A stretch of DNA of 13,380 nucleotides, taken from the NCBI GenBank assembly GCA_964384675.1, contig CAYLNK010000179.1, positions 1-13,380 of the forward strand, given 5' to 3'. The DNA comes from CAYLNK01 sp964384675 (GTDB lineage Bacteria > Acidobacteriota > Thermoanaerobaculia > UBA5066). Made by a program: the position numbers and the translations under genes. The first letter of the stretch is position 1; every line of letters starts with the position of its first letter. The notes below the pieces were generated by a model that saw only the letters and a list, made by a program, of their open reading frames with translations, was not told the origin of the DNA and searched no databases. Below are positions 1-7,091 of this stretch, piece after piece.

Positions 1-944
1 GGCGCCGGCGTGACGGCTGCGACGAGCAGCGTCGCGGCCAGCCCTCCGGGCAGGAGCCACCGCCCGAGGCGCCCTCGCGGGCGCGCGGTCCTCCGGTCGG
101 CCGGAGCGGTCTCGAGGGAAACGGTCTCCAGGGCGAAGGCCAGATCACCTGCGGACTGGAAGCGCGCCTCGATCCGCTTCTCGAGACATCGCCGGACGGT
201 CGGTGCGAGACCGGGCGGGAGCCCGGGGACGAGCGCGGAGAGATCGGGCGGCTCCTCGGTCAGGATCGCGTTCATCGTCTCGACCGCCGAGTCGCGCTGG
301 AAGGCGCGCCGCCCGGTGAGCATCTCGAGCAGGATGGCCCCGAACGCGAAGAGGTCCGATCGGGCGTCCGTCGGCCGGCCGCGCACCTGCTCGGGAGACA
401 TGTACCCGGCCGTCCCCACGATCAGGTCGGATCGGGTCAGGTCCTCCACTCCCGGACCGCCGGGGCCGAGGAGCTTGGCGAGACCGAAGTCCAGGACCTT
501 CACGATCCCGTCCGACGTCAGGAAGACGTTCCCGGGCTTCAGGTCCCTGTGGACGATCCCCTTCTCGTGCGCGGCCGCGAGACCGTGGGCGACGGGGATG
601 GCCACCCCCAGCGCCTGGCCGGCAGACAGCGGTCCGCGGGAGAGCCGCGTCTGGAGCGTCTCGCCGACGAGCAGCTCGGTGACCAGATACGGCATCCCAT
701 CGTGGGAGCCGACGTCGAAGACCGAAAGGACGTTCGGGTGGCTGAGCATCCCGACAGCCCGGGCCTCCACCTCGAAGCGGCGGAGTCGCTCGGCCCCCGA
801 TCCGAGCTCGGAGACGAGGACCTTGAGGGCCACGTGCCGGCCGAGCCGCGCGTCGCGGGCCCGGTAGACCTCGCTCATGCCGCCGGCCCCGATCGCCTCG
901 ACGATCTCGTACGGCCCGACCTGCGTCCCGGGGGCGAAGCTCAC
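1..944 (-). CDS. Membrane serine/threonine protein kinase (Hanks type), C-terminal part cut off by window edge
   Basis: This gene encodes a eukaryotic-like Ser/Thr kinase that would phosphorylate proteins in the cytoplasm. The chosen GTG start at 944 gives VSFAPGTQVGPYEIVEAIG, matching the start of its paralogue upstream. In order one sees the glycine loop GAGGMSEV, the VALK lysine, the catalytic HRDLKPGN, the DFG motif (LDFGLAK), GTAGYMSPEQ at the end of the activation segment, and the C-lobe Arg in CLEKRIEARFQS. All catalytic residues are present. A basic linker is followed by a membrane helix (WLLPGGLAATLLVAAVTPA) at the window edge, and the frame is still open at base 1. By analogy with the paralogue, an extracytoplasmic TolB/WD40-like propeller probably follows off-window. 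The gene starts 35 bp after the stop of the paralogous kinase and is probably co-transcribed with it. No clear Shine-Dalgarno sequence is visible. Targets are unknown. Confidence 0.93.
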   Translation of the reverse strand, partial: MSFAPGTQVGPYEIVEAIGAGGMSEVYRARDARLGRHVALKVLVSELGSGAERLRRFEVEARAVGMLSHPNVLSVFDVGSHDGMPYLVTELLVGETLQTRLSRGPLSAGQALGVAIPVAHGLAAAHEKGIVHRDLKPGNVFLTSDGIVKVLDFGLAKLLGPGGPGVEDLTRSDLIVGTAGYMSPEQVRGRPTDARSDLFAFGAILLEMLTGRRAFQRDSAVETMNAILTEEPPDLSALVPGLPPGLAPTVRRCLEKRIEARFQSAGDLAFALETVSLETAPADRRTARPRGRLGRWLLPGGLAATLLVAAVTPA

Positions 945-979
945 GGATCGATGATAGCGATCACTGCCGGGACGGGCGG

Positions 980-3649
980 CTACTCCACCCTCCGCCGCAC
1001 GACTCCCGCGACGGGCTCCGCCATCAGGACGTGGGCGAACCCTTCCCGCGCCGAGACGACCAGCGCACGCCCGTCGGGGGAGATGCCGAAAGACTGGATC
1101 GGGGCCGAGGGGTCGAACCCGGCCAGAGCCTTGCGGCTGGCGGTGGTGTCGCGTCCCTCGACGAAGTCCTGGCCGTAGACGCCGGTGACGCCCTTCTCGT
1201 CGAGGCCGAGGAACGCGATCCGTCCATCGGGCAGCCAGCGCGCGCGGCCGCACTCCGAGCCAGCCGCGTCGCGCACGCCGAAGGTGATCTCGCCGGCGAG
1301 GGCCCCGGTGGCGAGCGAGAAGACCCGGACGGAGCGCGGGCCGTGGAGGAGGCCGTGGCGGCAGAGGACGTACCGCCCGTCGGGCGACACCTCGGGGATC
1401 TGGTGGAGCGAGCCGGGGATCAGGAGCGCCGGGCCGGTGCCGTCGACCGAGGCCTTCCAGATCCCCTGGCTCTTCGGGTTGAACGAGCCGTAGACGATCG
1501 ACTTCCCGTCTGGCGTCGCCGCGGGGTTCTCGGCATCGACCCCGTCGTCGGTGAGACGGCGCGCGTCGCTGCCGTCGGGCGCGGCGCTCCAGATCTCGAA
1601 GTGGCCGCTCCTCTTGCTGCTCCAGAGGATCCGTTTGCCGTCCGCGGAGAACGCCGGGTCCCAGTCGTCGGCGGGATCGTCGGTCACGCGGCGGAGCGCC
1701 CCGCCGCGCGTGGAGAGCGACCAGAGGTCGAGGCTGCTGCTCCAGTCCGAGGAGAAGAGGATCCACTCGCCGTCCGGCGAGTAGACCGGCTGGCGGTTGC
1801 TCCCGGCGCCGCGGGTGAGCCAGCGCGGCGGGCCGCCCTTGCCGCCGAGTTCCACGAGCTGCAGGTTCTCGCGCACGCTCGTGGAATCCAGGAGGATCCG
1901 GCCGTCGCCGGCCACGTCGATGCAGGTGCCGAGACTCGGCCACCAGTGCAGCGCCTCGGGCGCTCCGCCGCCGATCGGCTGCCTGTAGAGACGGCCTCCG
2001 GGGCTCGTGGTATGGACGAGGCCGGCGTCGAGGACCCCGAAGAAGAAGCTACGCCCGTCGCCGTTCCAGGCGGCGGAGGTGAGGCTGCGGAACGGGATCG
2101 GGGACGGGATCCGCTCCACGTTCCCGTCCCGGCGGACGAGGGCGATCGCGCCAGGGATTTCGCTCTGCGGGCCGCCGGGCTCGGTCACGGCAATCGTCTC
2201 CCCGTCCGGAGAGAAGCGGGGCGCTAGCACGAAGGAGCCGAAGTGCGCGAGCGGCTGCACGGAGTCGCCCGAGGCCGACGCGACGATGAGCTGGAAGCCC
2301 GTGTCTTCCCCGGGCGCCCGGCGCAAGAAGGCCAGGCGCTGCCCGTCCGGGGAGACGTCTCCGTCGGCGGCGTCGTCCACCAGGCGCCGGGGCTCCCCGC
2401 CCAGGACGGAGATCTTGTCGAGCGAGGTGTGGCCCGCCGCGTCGGCGTGAGTGAAGAGGACGAAACCGCCGTCGGGGAAGAACCGGGGCGAGAGGTCGCC
2501 CGGGCCAGCGGTCAACGGGATCTCCAGGCCCGCAGCGGGCTGCTGGAGGAAGAGCCGCGCGGCGCCGTCCCGGCGGGAGACGTAGACGAGCGTGCGCCCG
2601 TCGGGCGAGACGGCCGGTGAGCCGTCAGCCCCGGAGTGCGTCATGAGGCGGAGCCGGGGCGATTCGACGGCACGCGTGGCGCGGAGGCGCGGCGCGAGGG
2701 CGAGACCGGCGAGGAGGAGGGCGGCCAGCGCGACGCTCCCGGGCACCACCCAGCGCGGCGCGCGCGGCCTTGCGGGGCGAGCCGGGGCGGACGGGGCGGT
2801 CACCGCCGAGAGCGATTCCAGCGCGAACGCCAGGTCGCGAGCGGACTGGAAGCGGGACTCCTTCTTCTTCTCGAGGCACCTCGTCACGATCCCGACCAGT
2901 CCCGGAGGGAGCGAGGAGGCGAGCGGAGCGAGGTCGGGCGGCTCCTCGGTGAGGATCGCGTTCATCGTCTCGACAGCCGAGTCGCGCTGGAACGCGCGGC
3001 GACCGGAGAGCATCTCGAGGAGGATCGCTCCGAGCGCGAAGAGGTCCGAGCGGGCGTCTGTCGGCTGTCCGCGCACCTGCTCGGGCGACATGTAGCCGGC
3101 CGTCCCGACGATCAGGTCCGATCGGGTGAGCGGTTCGCGGTCCCCGTCCCCGGAGCCGGAGAGGTCCGGGCGGAGGAGCTTGGCGAGGCCGAAGTCGAGG
3201 ACCTTGACGACTCCGCCGGAGGTGAGGAAGACGTTCCCCGGCTTCAGGTCCCGGTGGACGATCCCCTTCTCGTGCGCGGCCGCGAGCGCGTGAGCGACCG
3301 GGATCGCGATCTCGAGCGCGCGGCGGACGGGCAACGGACCGCGGGCGAGGCGCCCCTGTAGCGTCTCGCCTACCAGCAGCTCCGTGACCAGGTAGGGGGC
3401 TCCGTCGTGGGAGCCGACATCGAAGACGGCGAGGACGTTCGGGTGGCTCAGCATCCCGACTGCCCGGGCCTCCACCTCGAAGCGGCGCAGGCGCTCCGCG
3501 CTGGAGCCGAGCTCGGAGGCGAGGATCTTGATGGCGACGTCGCGGGCGAGCCGCGGATCGCGGGCCCGGTACACCTCGCTCATCCCCCCGGCGCCGATCG
3601 CCTCGATGACCTCGTAGGGCCCGACTCGCGTTCCGGGTGCGAGGCTCAC
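980..3649 (-). CDS. Membrane serine/threonine protein kinase with TolB/WD40-like propeller sensor domain
   Basis: This 889-residue protein is a complete receptor-like Hanks kinase. Residues 12-280 form the kinase domain: glycine loop GAGGMSEV at 19-26, Lys41 in VAIK, Glu60 of the C-helix, H132-R133-D134, Asn139, D152-F-G, and SPEQ at 188-191. A Pro/Arg-rich linker (about 285-299) leads to one membrane helix (about 300-319). The rest is a long beta-propeller region with many repeats of the SPDGR / SPDGEWILFSSD / FSADGKRILW kind, typical of TolB/WD40-like (PD40) blades, so it should lie outside the cytoplasmic membrane as a sensor or binding domain. The GTG at 3649 is chosen because it gives SLAPGTRVGPYEV, directly comparable with the downstream paralogue; the frame stays open further upstream into the binding-protein gene, but that extension has no kinase-like sequence. 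It lies 47 bp after the ABC substrate-binding protein gene on the same strand. Its ligand and substrates are unknown. Confidence 0.95.
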   Translation of the reverse strand: MSLAPGTRVGPYEVIEAIGAGGMSEVYRARDPRLARDVAIKILASELGSSAERLRRFEVEARAVGMLSHPNVLAVFDVGSHDGAPYLVTELLVGETLQGRLARGPLPVRRALEIAIPVAHALAAAHEKGIVHRDLKPGNVFLTSGGVVKVLDFGLAKLLRPDLSGSGDGDREPLTRSDLIVGTAGYMSPEQVRGQPTDARSDLFALGAILLEMLSGRRAFQRDSAVETMNAILTEEPPDLAPLASSLPPGLVGIVTRCLEKKKESRFQSARDLAFALESLSAVTAPSAPARPARPRAPRWVVPGSVALAALLLAGLALAPRLRATRAVESPRLRLMTHSGADGSPAVSPDGRTLVYVSRRDGAARLFLQQPAAGLEIPLTAGPGDLSPRFFPDGGFVLFTHADAAGHTSLDKISVLGGEPRRLVDDAADGDVSPDGQRLAFLRRAPGEDTGFQLIVASASGDSVQPLAHFGSFVLAPRFSPDGETIAVTEPGGPQSEIPGAIALVRRDGNVERIPSPIPFRSLTSAAWNGDGRSFFFGVLDAGLVHTTSPGGRLYRQPIGGGAPEALHWWPSLGTCIDVAGDGRILLDSTSVRENLQLVELGGKGGPPRWLTRGAGSNRQPVYSPDGEWILFSSDWSSSLDLWSLSTRGGALRRVTDDPADDWDPAFSADGKRILWSSKRSGHFEIWSAAPDGSDARRLTDDGVDAENPAATPDGKSIVYGSFNPKSQGIWKASVDGTGPALLIPGSLHQIPEVSPDGRYVLCRHGLLHGPRSVRVFSLATGALAGEITFGVRDAAGSECGRARWLPDGRIAFLGLDEKGVTGVYGQDFVEGRDTTASRKALAGFDPSAPIQSFGISPDGRALVVSAREGFAHVLMAEPVAGVVRRRVE

Positions 3650-3679
3650 TCGGCGATCATAGCGACGGCCCAGGCGGTT

Positions 3680-3696
3680 CCGCCCGGCGCGGGCGG
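3680..3696 (-). terminator. GC hairpin directly after the substrate-binding protein gene
   Basis: A perfect 6-bp inverted repeat (CCGCCC at 3680-3685 and GGGCGG at 3691-3696) with a 5-base loop sits immediately 3' of the binding-protein stop codon. No T-run follows, so it is not a classical intrinsic terminator. It may be an intercistronic hairpin that stabilises the transporter mRNA or lowers read-through into the kinases. In such GC-rich DNA it could also be chance. Confidence 0.3.
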
Positions 3697-4755
3697 CTAC
3701 TCCGCGTGAGCGGAGCCGGGCTCGTACTTCCAGGCCGTCTGGATCTTCGCGCCTTCCGCGAAGCGCGTGTCGACGTACTCCTCGAACTCGATCCGGCGGT
3801 CGAGGACGCCGGTCTCGATCATCAGGTCGCGCACGAGGTCGAAGTCCGGCTTGCGCGGCGAGAGCGGCGTGTACATGACCCTGTCGAGCGGGTTGGTGAG
3901 CGCCCAGCGGAGGATCTTCGGGTCCTGCTTGTAGTAGAAGCGCCCGACGAAGTCGGCGGCGTGGTCCCGCTCCCGCTTTCCGCGCTCCAGCCAGAGGCCG
4001 GAGCGGGCGACGCCGTCGACGAGGAGCTGCACGGCGTCGGGCCGGGAGTCGATGACGTCCTGCCGGACCACGAGGACGCACGACATGTAGTCGGGCCAGT
4101 GCTCGCGCGCGTGGAAGAGGACGCGCCCGAAGCCGCCCAGCTCGGCCTGGGACGGGTACGGCTCTCCCATCGAGAAGGCGTCGATCGCCCGGGCCGCCAG
4201 AGCGCCCGCCACGTCGGGAGGCGCCATCTCCACGATCTTCAGGTCGCTCGGCTTCATCCCGAACTTCTTGAGGACGCGGAAGACGATCAGGCGCTCGTCG
4301 GAGAAGCGGCTCGGAACGGCGATCGTCTTCCCCTTCAGGTCGGCGAACGTCTTCACACCGCCGTCCTTGTGGACCACGACCGCGCTGCCGTAGCGGTGAC
4401 CGAGGTAGACGATCCGGATCGGCACGCCCTGCGCCTTCAGCGCGATCGCCATCGGCGCCACGATGAAGGCCGCCTGCATCTTGTCGGAGATGAGGGCCTC
4501 CTTGATCTCGGGGAAGCCCTGGAACATGCGGGGGATGAAGAGCTCGCCCTGCTGGGAGAAGCTCGAGATGTAGTCCGTCACCGGGCAGGCGAGGTGACAG
4601 GTCACGGGGATGTACGCCACGTTGAGCCGGCGCTTCTCCTTGGCGATCCAGTCGTTGGCGAGCACCTTCCAGTTGACGTTCAGCGCGGCGTGCGCGCTCG
4701 AGATGGCGACGAGCCAGACCACGAGGGCTACGAGCGCACGCCGGGGAGCGGTCAC
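3697..4755 (-). CDS. ABC transporter substrate-binding protein, NitT/TauT-like (NMT1/NrtA type)
   Basis: This 352-residue exported protein is the likely solute receptor of the adjacent ABC importer. The GTG start at 4755 overlaps the stop of the second permease gene (GTGA), which implies translational coupling. Residues 1-23 form a signal peptide (RRALVALVVWLVAISSAHA) without a lipobox, so it is probably free in the periplasm rather than a lipoprotein. The mature part has the type II periplasmic binding fold of the nitrate/sulfonate/taurine family: a GFPEIKEALISDKMQAAF segment, then KTFADLKGKTIAVPSRFSD, then PPDVAGALAARAIDAFSMGEPYPS, in the same order as in SsuA/NrtA relatives. An unusual CHLACP motif (Cys53, Cys57) lies near the mature N-terminus. 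The substrate cannot be read from the sequence; nitrate, sulfonates, bicarbonate, thiamine precursors or another small anion are all possible. Two kinase genes follow on the same strand. Confidence 0.9.
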   Translation of the reverse strand: MTAPRRALVALVVWLVAISSAHAALNVNWKVLANDWIAKEKRRLNVAYIPVTCHLACPVTDYISSFSQQGELFIPRMFQGFPEIKEALISDKMQAAFIVAPMAIALKAQGVPIRIVYLGHRYGSAVVVHKDGGVKTFADLKGKTIAVPSRFSDERLIVFRVLKKFGMKPSDLKIVEMAPPDVAGALAARAIDAFSMGEPYPSQAELGGFGRVLFHAREHWPDYMSCVLVVRQDVIDSRPDAVQLLVDGVARSGLWLERGKRERDHAADFVGRFYYKQDPKILRWALTNPLDRVMYTPLSPRKPDFDLVRDLMIETGVLDRRIEFEEYVDTRFAEGAKIQTAWKYEPGSAHAE

Positions 4756-5522
4756 GACGGCTCCCCCTGGAAGCCCCAGCGGACCGCCTTCAGCCGCTCG
4801 AGCCTCCGGATCAGCGTGTCGAGCGCGAGGCCGATGACGCCGATCAGGAGCATCCCGGCCACGACCAGGTCGTACCGCTTGCCCGCGTTGCGCGAGTCGA
4901 TGATCAGGTAGCCGAGGCCGGAGTCGACGGCGATCATCTCGGCCGCCACCACCACGATCCAGGCGATGCCGAGCGCGAGGCGGAGGCCCGTCAGGACCTG
5001 CGGGAGCGCGGCGGGAAAGACGACCCGCAGGAGGAGGGCGGGCGAGGAGAGCCCGAAGTTGCGGCCGGCGTCGCGGTAGATCACGGGGACGCTCGCCACC
5101 CCGTTCATGGTCGCGACGACGATCGGGAAGAAGGCGCCCAGGAAGATGAGGAAGACCGGCGCCGCCTCGGAGACCCCGAACCAGACGATCGCGACCGGCA
5201 TCCAGGCGAGCGGGCTGATCGGCCGGCACATCTGGACGACCGGGTTGAACGCCGAGGCGAGGCGGGGCGACCAGCCGAGCGCCAGGCCCACCGGGATGCC
5301 GGCCACGAGGGCGACGAGATAGCCGACCGCGACCCGGCGCAGGGAGTCGAGCGTGTAGCCGACGAGGAGGCCCTTCTGCACGAGCTGGACGAATCCGAGG
5401 ACCACCTTCCACGGAGAGGGGAAGACGCTCGTCTTCGACACGGCCACCAGGACGGCCCAGAGCGCGAGCGCGGCCAGGGCCGCCCCGACGGGGAGGAGTA
5501 CGTCCTCAGACCTTGTGCGCAA
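4752..5522 (-). CDS. ABC transporter permease, NitT/TauT family (second paralogue)
   Basis: This 256-residue inner-membrane protein forms part of the translocation channel of the importer. It has about six hydrophobic segments, starting with PVGAALAALALWAVLVAV. The cytoplasmic EAA-type loop (ALPQVLTGLRLALG), which contacts the ATPase, is followed by the family-typical VVAAEMIAVDSGLGYLI and RNAGKRYDLVVAGM. The start is the TTG at 5522, 17 bp inside the end of the ATPase gene; the first in-frame alternatives lie within the first membrane helix and would damage it. It is clearly paralogous to the permease at 6267-7013 along its whole length, yet diverged, so the two probably form a heterodimer with one shared ATPase type. 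Its 3' end overlaps the binding-protein start by 4 bp. Confidence 0.93.
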   Translation of the reverse strand: MRTRSEDVLLPVGAALAALALWAVLVAVSKTSVFPSPWKVVLGFVQLVQKGLLVGYTLDSLRRVAVGYLVALVAGIPVGLALGWSPRLASAFNPVVQMCRPISPLAWMPVAIVWFGVSEAAPVFLIFLGAFFPIVVATMNGVASVPVIYRDAGRNFGLSSPALLLRVVFPAALPQVLTGLRLALGIAWIVVVAAEMIAVDSGLGYLIIDSRNAGKRYDLVVAGMLLIGVIGLALDTLIRRLERLKAVRWGFQGEPS

Positions 5523-6270
5523 GCCCGATCTCCTCGAAGATGCTGTCCCGGAGCTCGAGGTAGCGCGGCGCGCTGATGTCCCGCGGATGCGGGATGTCGA
5601 TCGGGACGATCCGCTGCACCCGCGCGGGGCGCGCCGACATCACGACCACCCGGTCGGCGAGCTGCACCGACTCCTCGATGTCGTGCGTCACGAAGAGGAT
5701 CGTCTTCTTCTCCGCTTCCCAGATCCGGAGGAGCTCCTTGCGCATCACGAGCCGCGTGATCGAATCGAGCGCGCCGAACGGCTCGTCCAGGTAGAGGACG
5801 TCGGGGGCGACGGCGAGGGCCCGCGCCACCTCGAGCCGCTGCTTCATCCCGCCCGACAGCTCGGCCGGGTACGCCTTCTCGAAGCCGGCGAGGCCCACCA
5901 GCGCCACGTAGTGCGCCACGCGGCGGTCCCGCTCGGCCGCGGACAGCTTGGCGAGACCGAACGCGATGTTCCCCTCGACCGTGAGCCACGGGAAGACCCC
6001 GCGCTCCTGGAAGACGAAGATGCGCCGCGGGTCCGGCCCGTTCACGGCCTGCCCGTCGATGAGCACCTGGCCCGCGGTCGGCGGCAGGAAGCCACCGACG
6101 ATGTTCAGGAGCGTCGACTTCCCGCAGCCGGACGGGCCGAGGATGCAGACGAACTCGCCGTCCGCGACGTCGAGGTCCACGGGCATCAGGACGGCGACCT
6201 GCTTGCCGTCGGCGGAGAAGGTCTTGGTGACGCCCCGGAACTGGACCTTGGCGCCGCTGCCCGCGCTCAC
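5506..6270 (-). CDS. ABC transporter ATP-binding protein, NitT/TauT (SsuB/NrtD-like) family
   Basis: This 254-residue cytoplasmic ATPase powers the importer. Visible motifs are Walker A GPSGCGKST (45-53), the Q-loop Gln88 (VFQERGVFPWLTVEGN), the signature LSGGMKQR (138-145), Walker B LYLDEP with catalytic Glu163 followed by the D-loop FGALD, and the switch His196 in VTHDIEESVQLADRV. The sequence from the Q-loop to the H-loop reads like SsuB, TauB and NrtD. The frame is open further upstream, but the GTG at 6270 is chosen because it overlaps the stop of the upstream permease (GTGA) and gives a normal family length; the upstream extension is out-of-frame permease sequence. The next permease starts inside its last codons. 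All ATPase residues are intact, so the transporter should be active. Confidence 0.95.
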   Translation of the reverse strand: MSAGSGAKVQFRGVTKTFSADGKQVAVLMPVDLDVADGEFVCILGPSGCGKSTLLNIVGGFLPPTAGQVLIDGQAVNGPDPRRIFVFQERGVFPWLTVEGNIAFGLAKLSAAERDRRVAHYVALVGLAGFEKAYPAELSGGMKQRLEVARALAVAPDVLYLDEPFGALDSITRLVMRKELLRIWEAEKKTILFVTHDIEESVQLADRVVVMSARPARVQRIVPIDIPHPRDISAPRYLELRDSIFEEIGLAHKV

Positions 6271-7013
6271 GACGCGAAGCTCCAGCGGAGCGAGGGGAGG
6301 CGCTCGAGGCGGCGCATCCCGAGGTCCAGGAGGAGGCCGATCAGGCCGATCATCACCATCCCCGCGACCACGAGGTCGTACCGGTTGCCGGCGTTCCGCG
6401 CGTCGACGATGAGGAAGCCGAGGCCGGAGTTGACCGCGATCATCTCGGCGGCCACCACCACGAGCCACGCGATGCCGAGGGCGATGCGCAGCGAGACGAT
6501 CAGCTGGGGGAGAGAGGCGGGCAGCACCACGTGGCGAAGGACCTCGCCGTCGGACAGGCCGAAGTTCCGCCCCGCGCGGAGCAGGTTCGGCGGCACGTTC
6601 CGCACGGCGTTCATCGCGGCCACGGTGACCGGCAGGAACGACGCGAGGAAGATCAGGAAGATCGACGCCAGGTCGCCCACGCCGAACCAGAGGATCCCGA
6701 TCGGGATCCAGGCGAGAGGCGAGATGGGGCGGAACACCTGGATCAGGGGATTGAGCGCCCGCTCCCCGCGGCGATACCAGCCGAGGAGGAGACCCGCCGG
6801 GAGCGCCAGGGCGACCGCGAGCACGTAGCCCCACGTCACCCGGAAGAGCGACGCCACGACGTACTTCAGGAGGAGCCCGCGCTGGGTCAGCTCGAGGAGC
6901 CCCGACACGACGGCCCACGGACCGGGCAGGAGGCCGTTCGACTGGCGAAGAGCGGCGACGTGCCAGAGCACGAGGAGGGCGCCGACGCCGGTGAAGGGGA
7001 GGAGCCTTCGCAT
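6267..7013 (-). CDS. ABC transporter permease, NitT/TauT family (first paralogue, operon leader)
   Basis: This inner-membrane permease (248 residues from ATG 7013) is the first gene of the transporter operon. It has about six hydrophobic segments, beginning FTGVGALLVLWHVAAL. The EAA-type loop SLPQLIVSLRIALG is followed by VVAAEMIAVNSGLGFLI, RNAGNRYDLVVAGM and the C-terminal LERLPSLRW, all typical of SsuC/TauC/NrtB relatives. An upstream in-frame TTG at 7052 would add 13 residues. I prefer ATG 7013 because its N-terminus aligns with the other permease and because the TTG coincides with a -35-like TTGACC. No Shine-Dalgarno sequence is visible before either start. It pairs with the paralogue at 4752-5522 and is divergent from the plus-strand glycosyltransferase. 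Confidence 0.92.
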   Translation of the reverse strand: MRRLLPFTGVGALLVLWHVAALRQSNGLLPGPWAVVSGLLELTQRGLLLKYVVASLFRVTWGYVLAVALALPAGLLLGWYRRGERALNPLIQVFRPISPLAWIPIGILWFGVGDLASIFLIFLASFLPVTVAAMNAVRNVPPNLLRAGRNFGLSDGEVLRHVVLPASLPQLIVSLRIALGIAWLVVVAAEMIAVNSGLGFLIVDARNAGNRYDLVVAGMVMIGLIGLLLDLGMRRLERLPSLRWSFAS

Positions 7014-7022
7014 GAAGGCGGG

Positions 7023-7052
7023 ACTATCGGGTGTGATCGAGCTCCCGGTCAA
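7023..7052 (-). promoter_or_regulatory. Putative sigma70-like promoter for the ABC transporter operon
   Basis: On the minus strand TTGACC (7052-7047) and GATAGT (7028-7023) are separated by 18 bases. They match the TTGACA/TATAAT consensus at 5 and 4 of 6 positions. Transcription would begin near 7018-7014, a few bases before the ATG at 7013, giving a leaderless or nearly leaderless mRNA. This is a sequence inference only; a random match is possible. Confidence 0.4.
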
Positions 7053-7091
7053 CGCCGAATCCGGTTCTGGAAGTCCGGGCTAACCTGGCGC

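Noticed and set aside
1024..1227. Short minus-strand open frame inside the kinase gene
   Set aside because: It lies wholly within the propeller coding region in another frame and has Ser/Arg-rich composition without any motif.
1031..2227. Long plus-strand open frames opposite the kinase propeller (also 10-867, 2636-3361, 3637-4911 and 5515-6828)
   Set aside because: They are antisense to genes with clear domain motifs, are Arg/Glu/Ala/Pro-rich with no recognisable motif, and are a normal result of GC-rich codon use.
4752..6500. Possible DNA-level direct repeat between the two permease genes
   Set aside because: The similarity follows conserved codons of paralogous proteins and is broken by third-position changes; it is gene duplication, not a mobile or recent repeat.
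7041..7052. TTGACCGGGAGC on the minus strand at 7052-7041 is repeated exactly on the plus strand at 10143-10154, as if a shared promoter element
   Set aside because: A 12-base match is expected several times by chance in 13 kb, and the second copy sits at the stop codon of the cytochrome gene with no matching -10.
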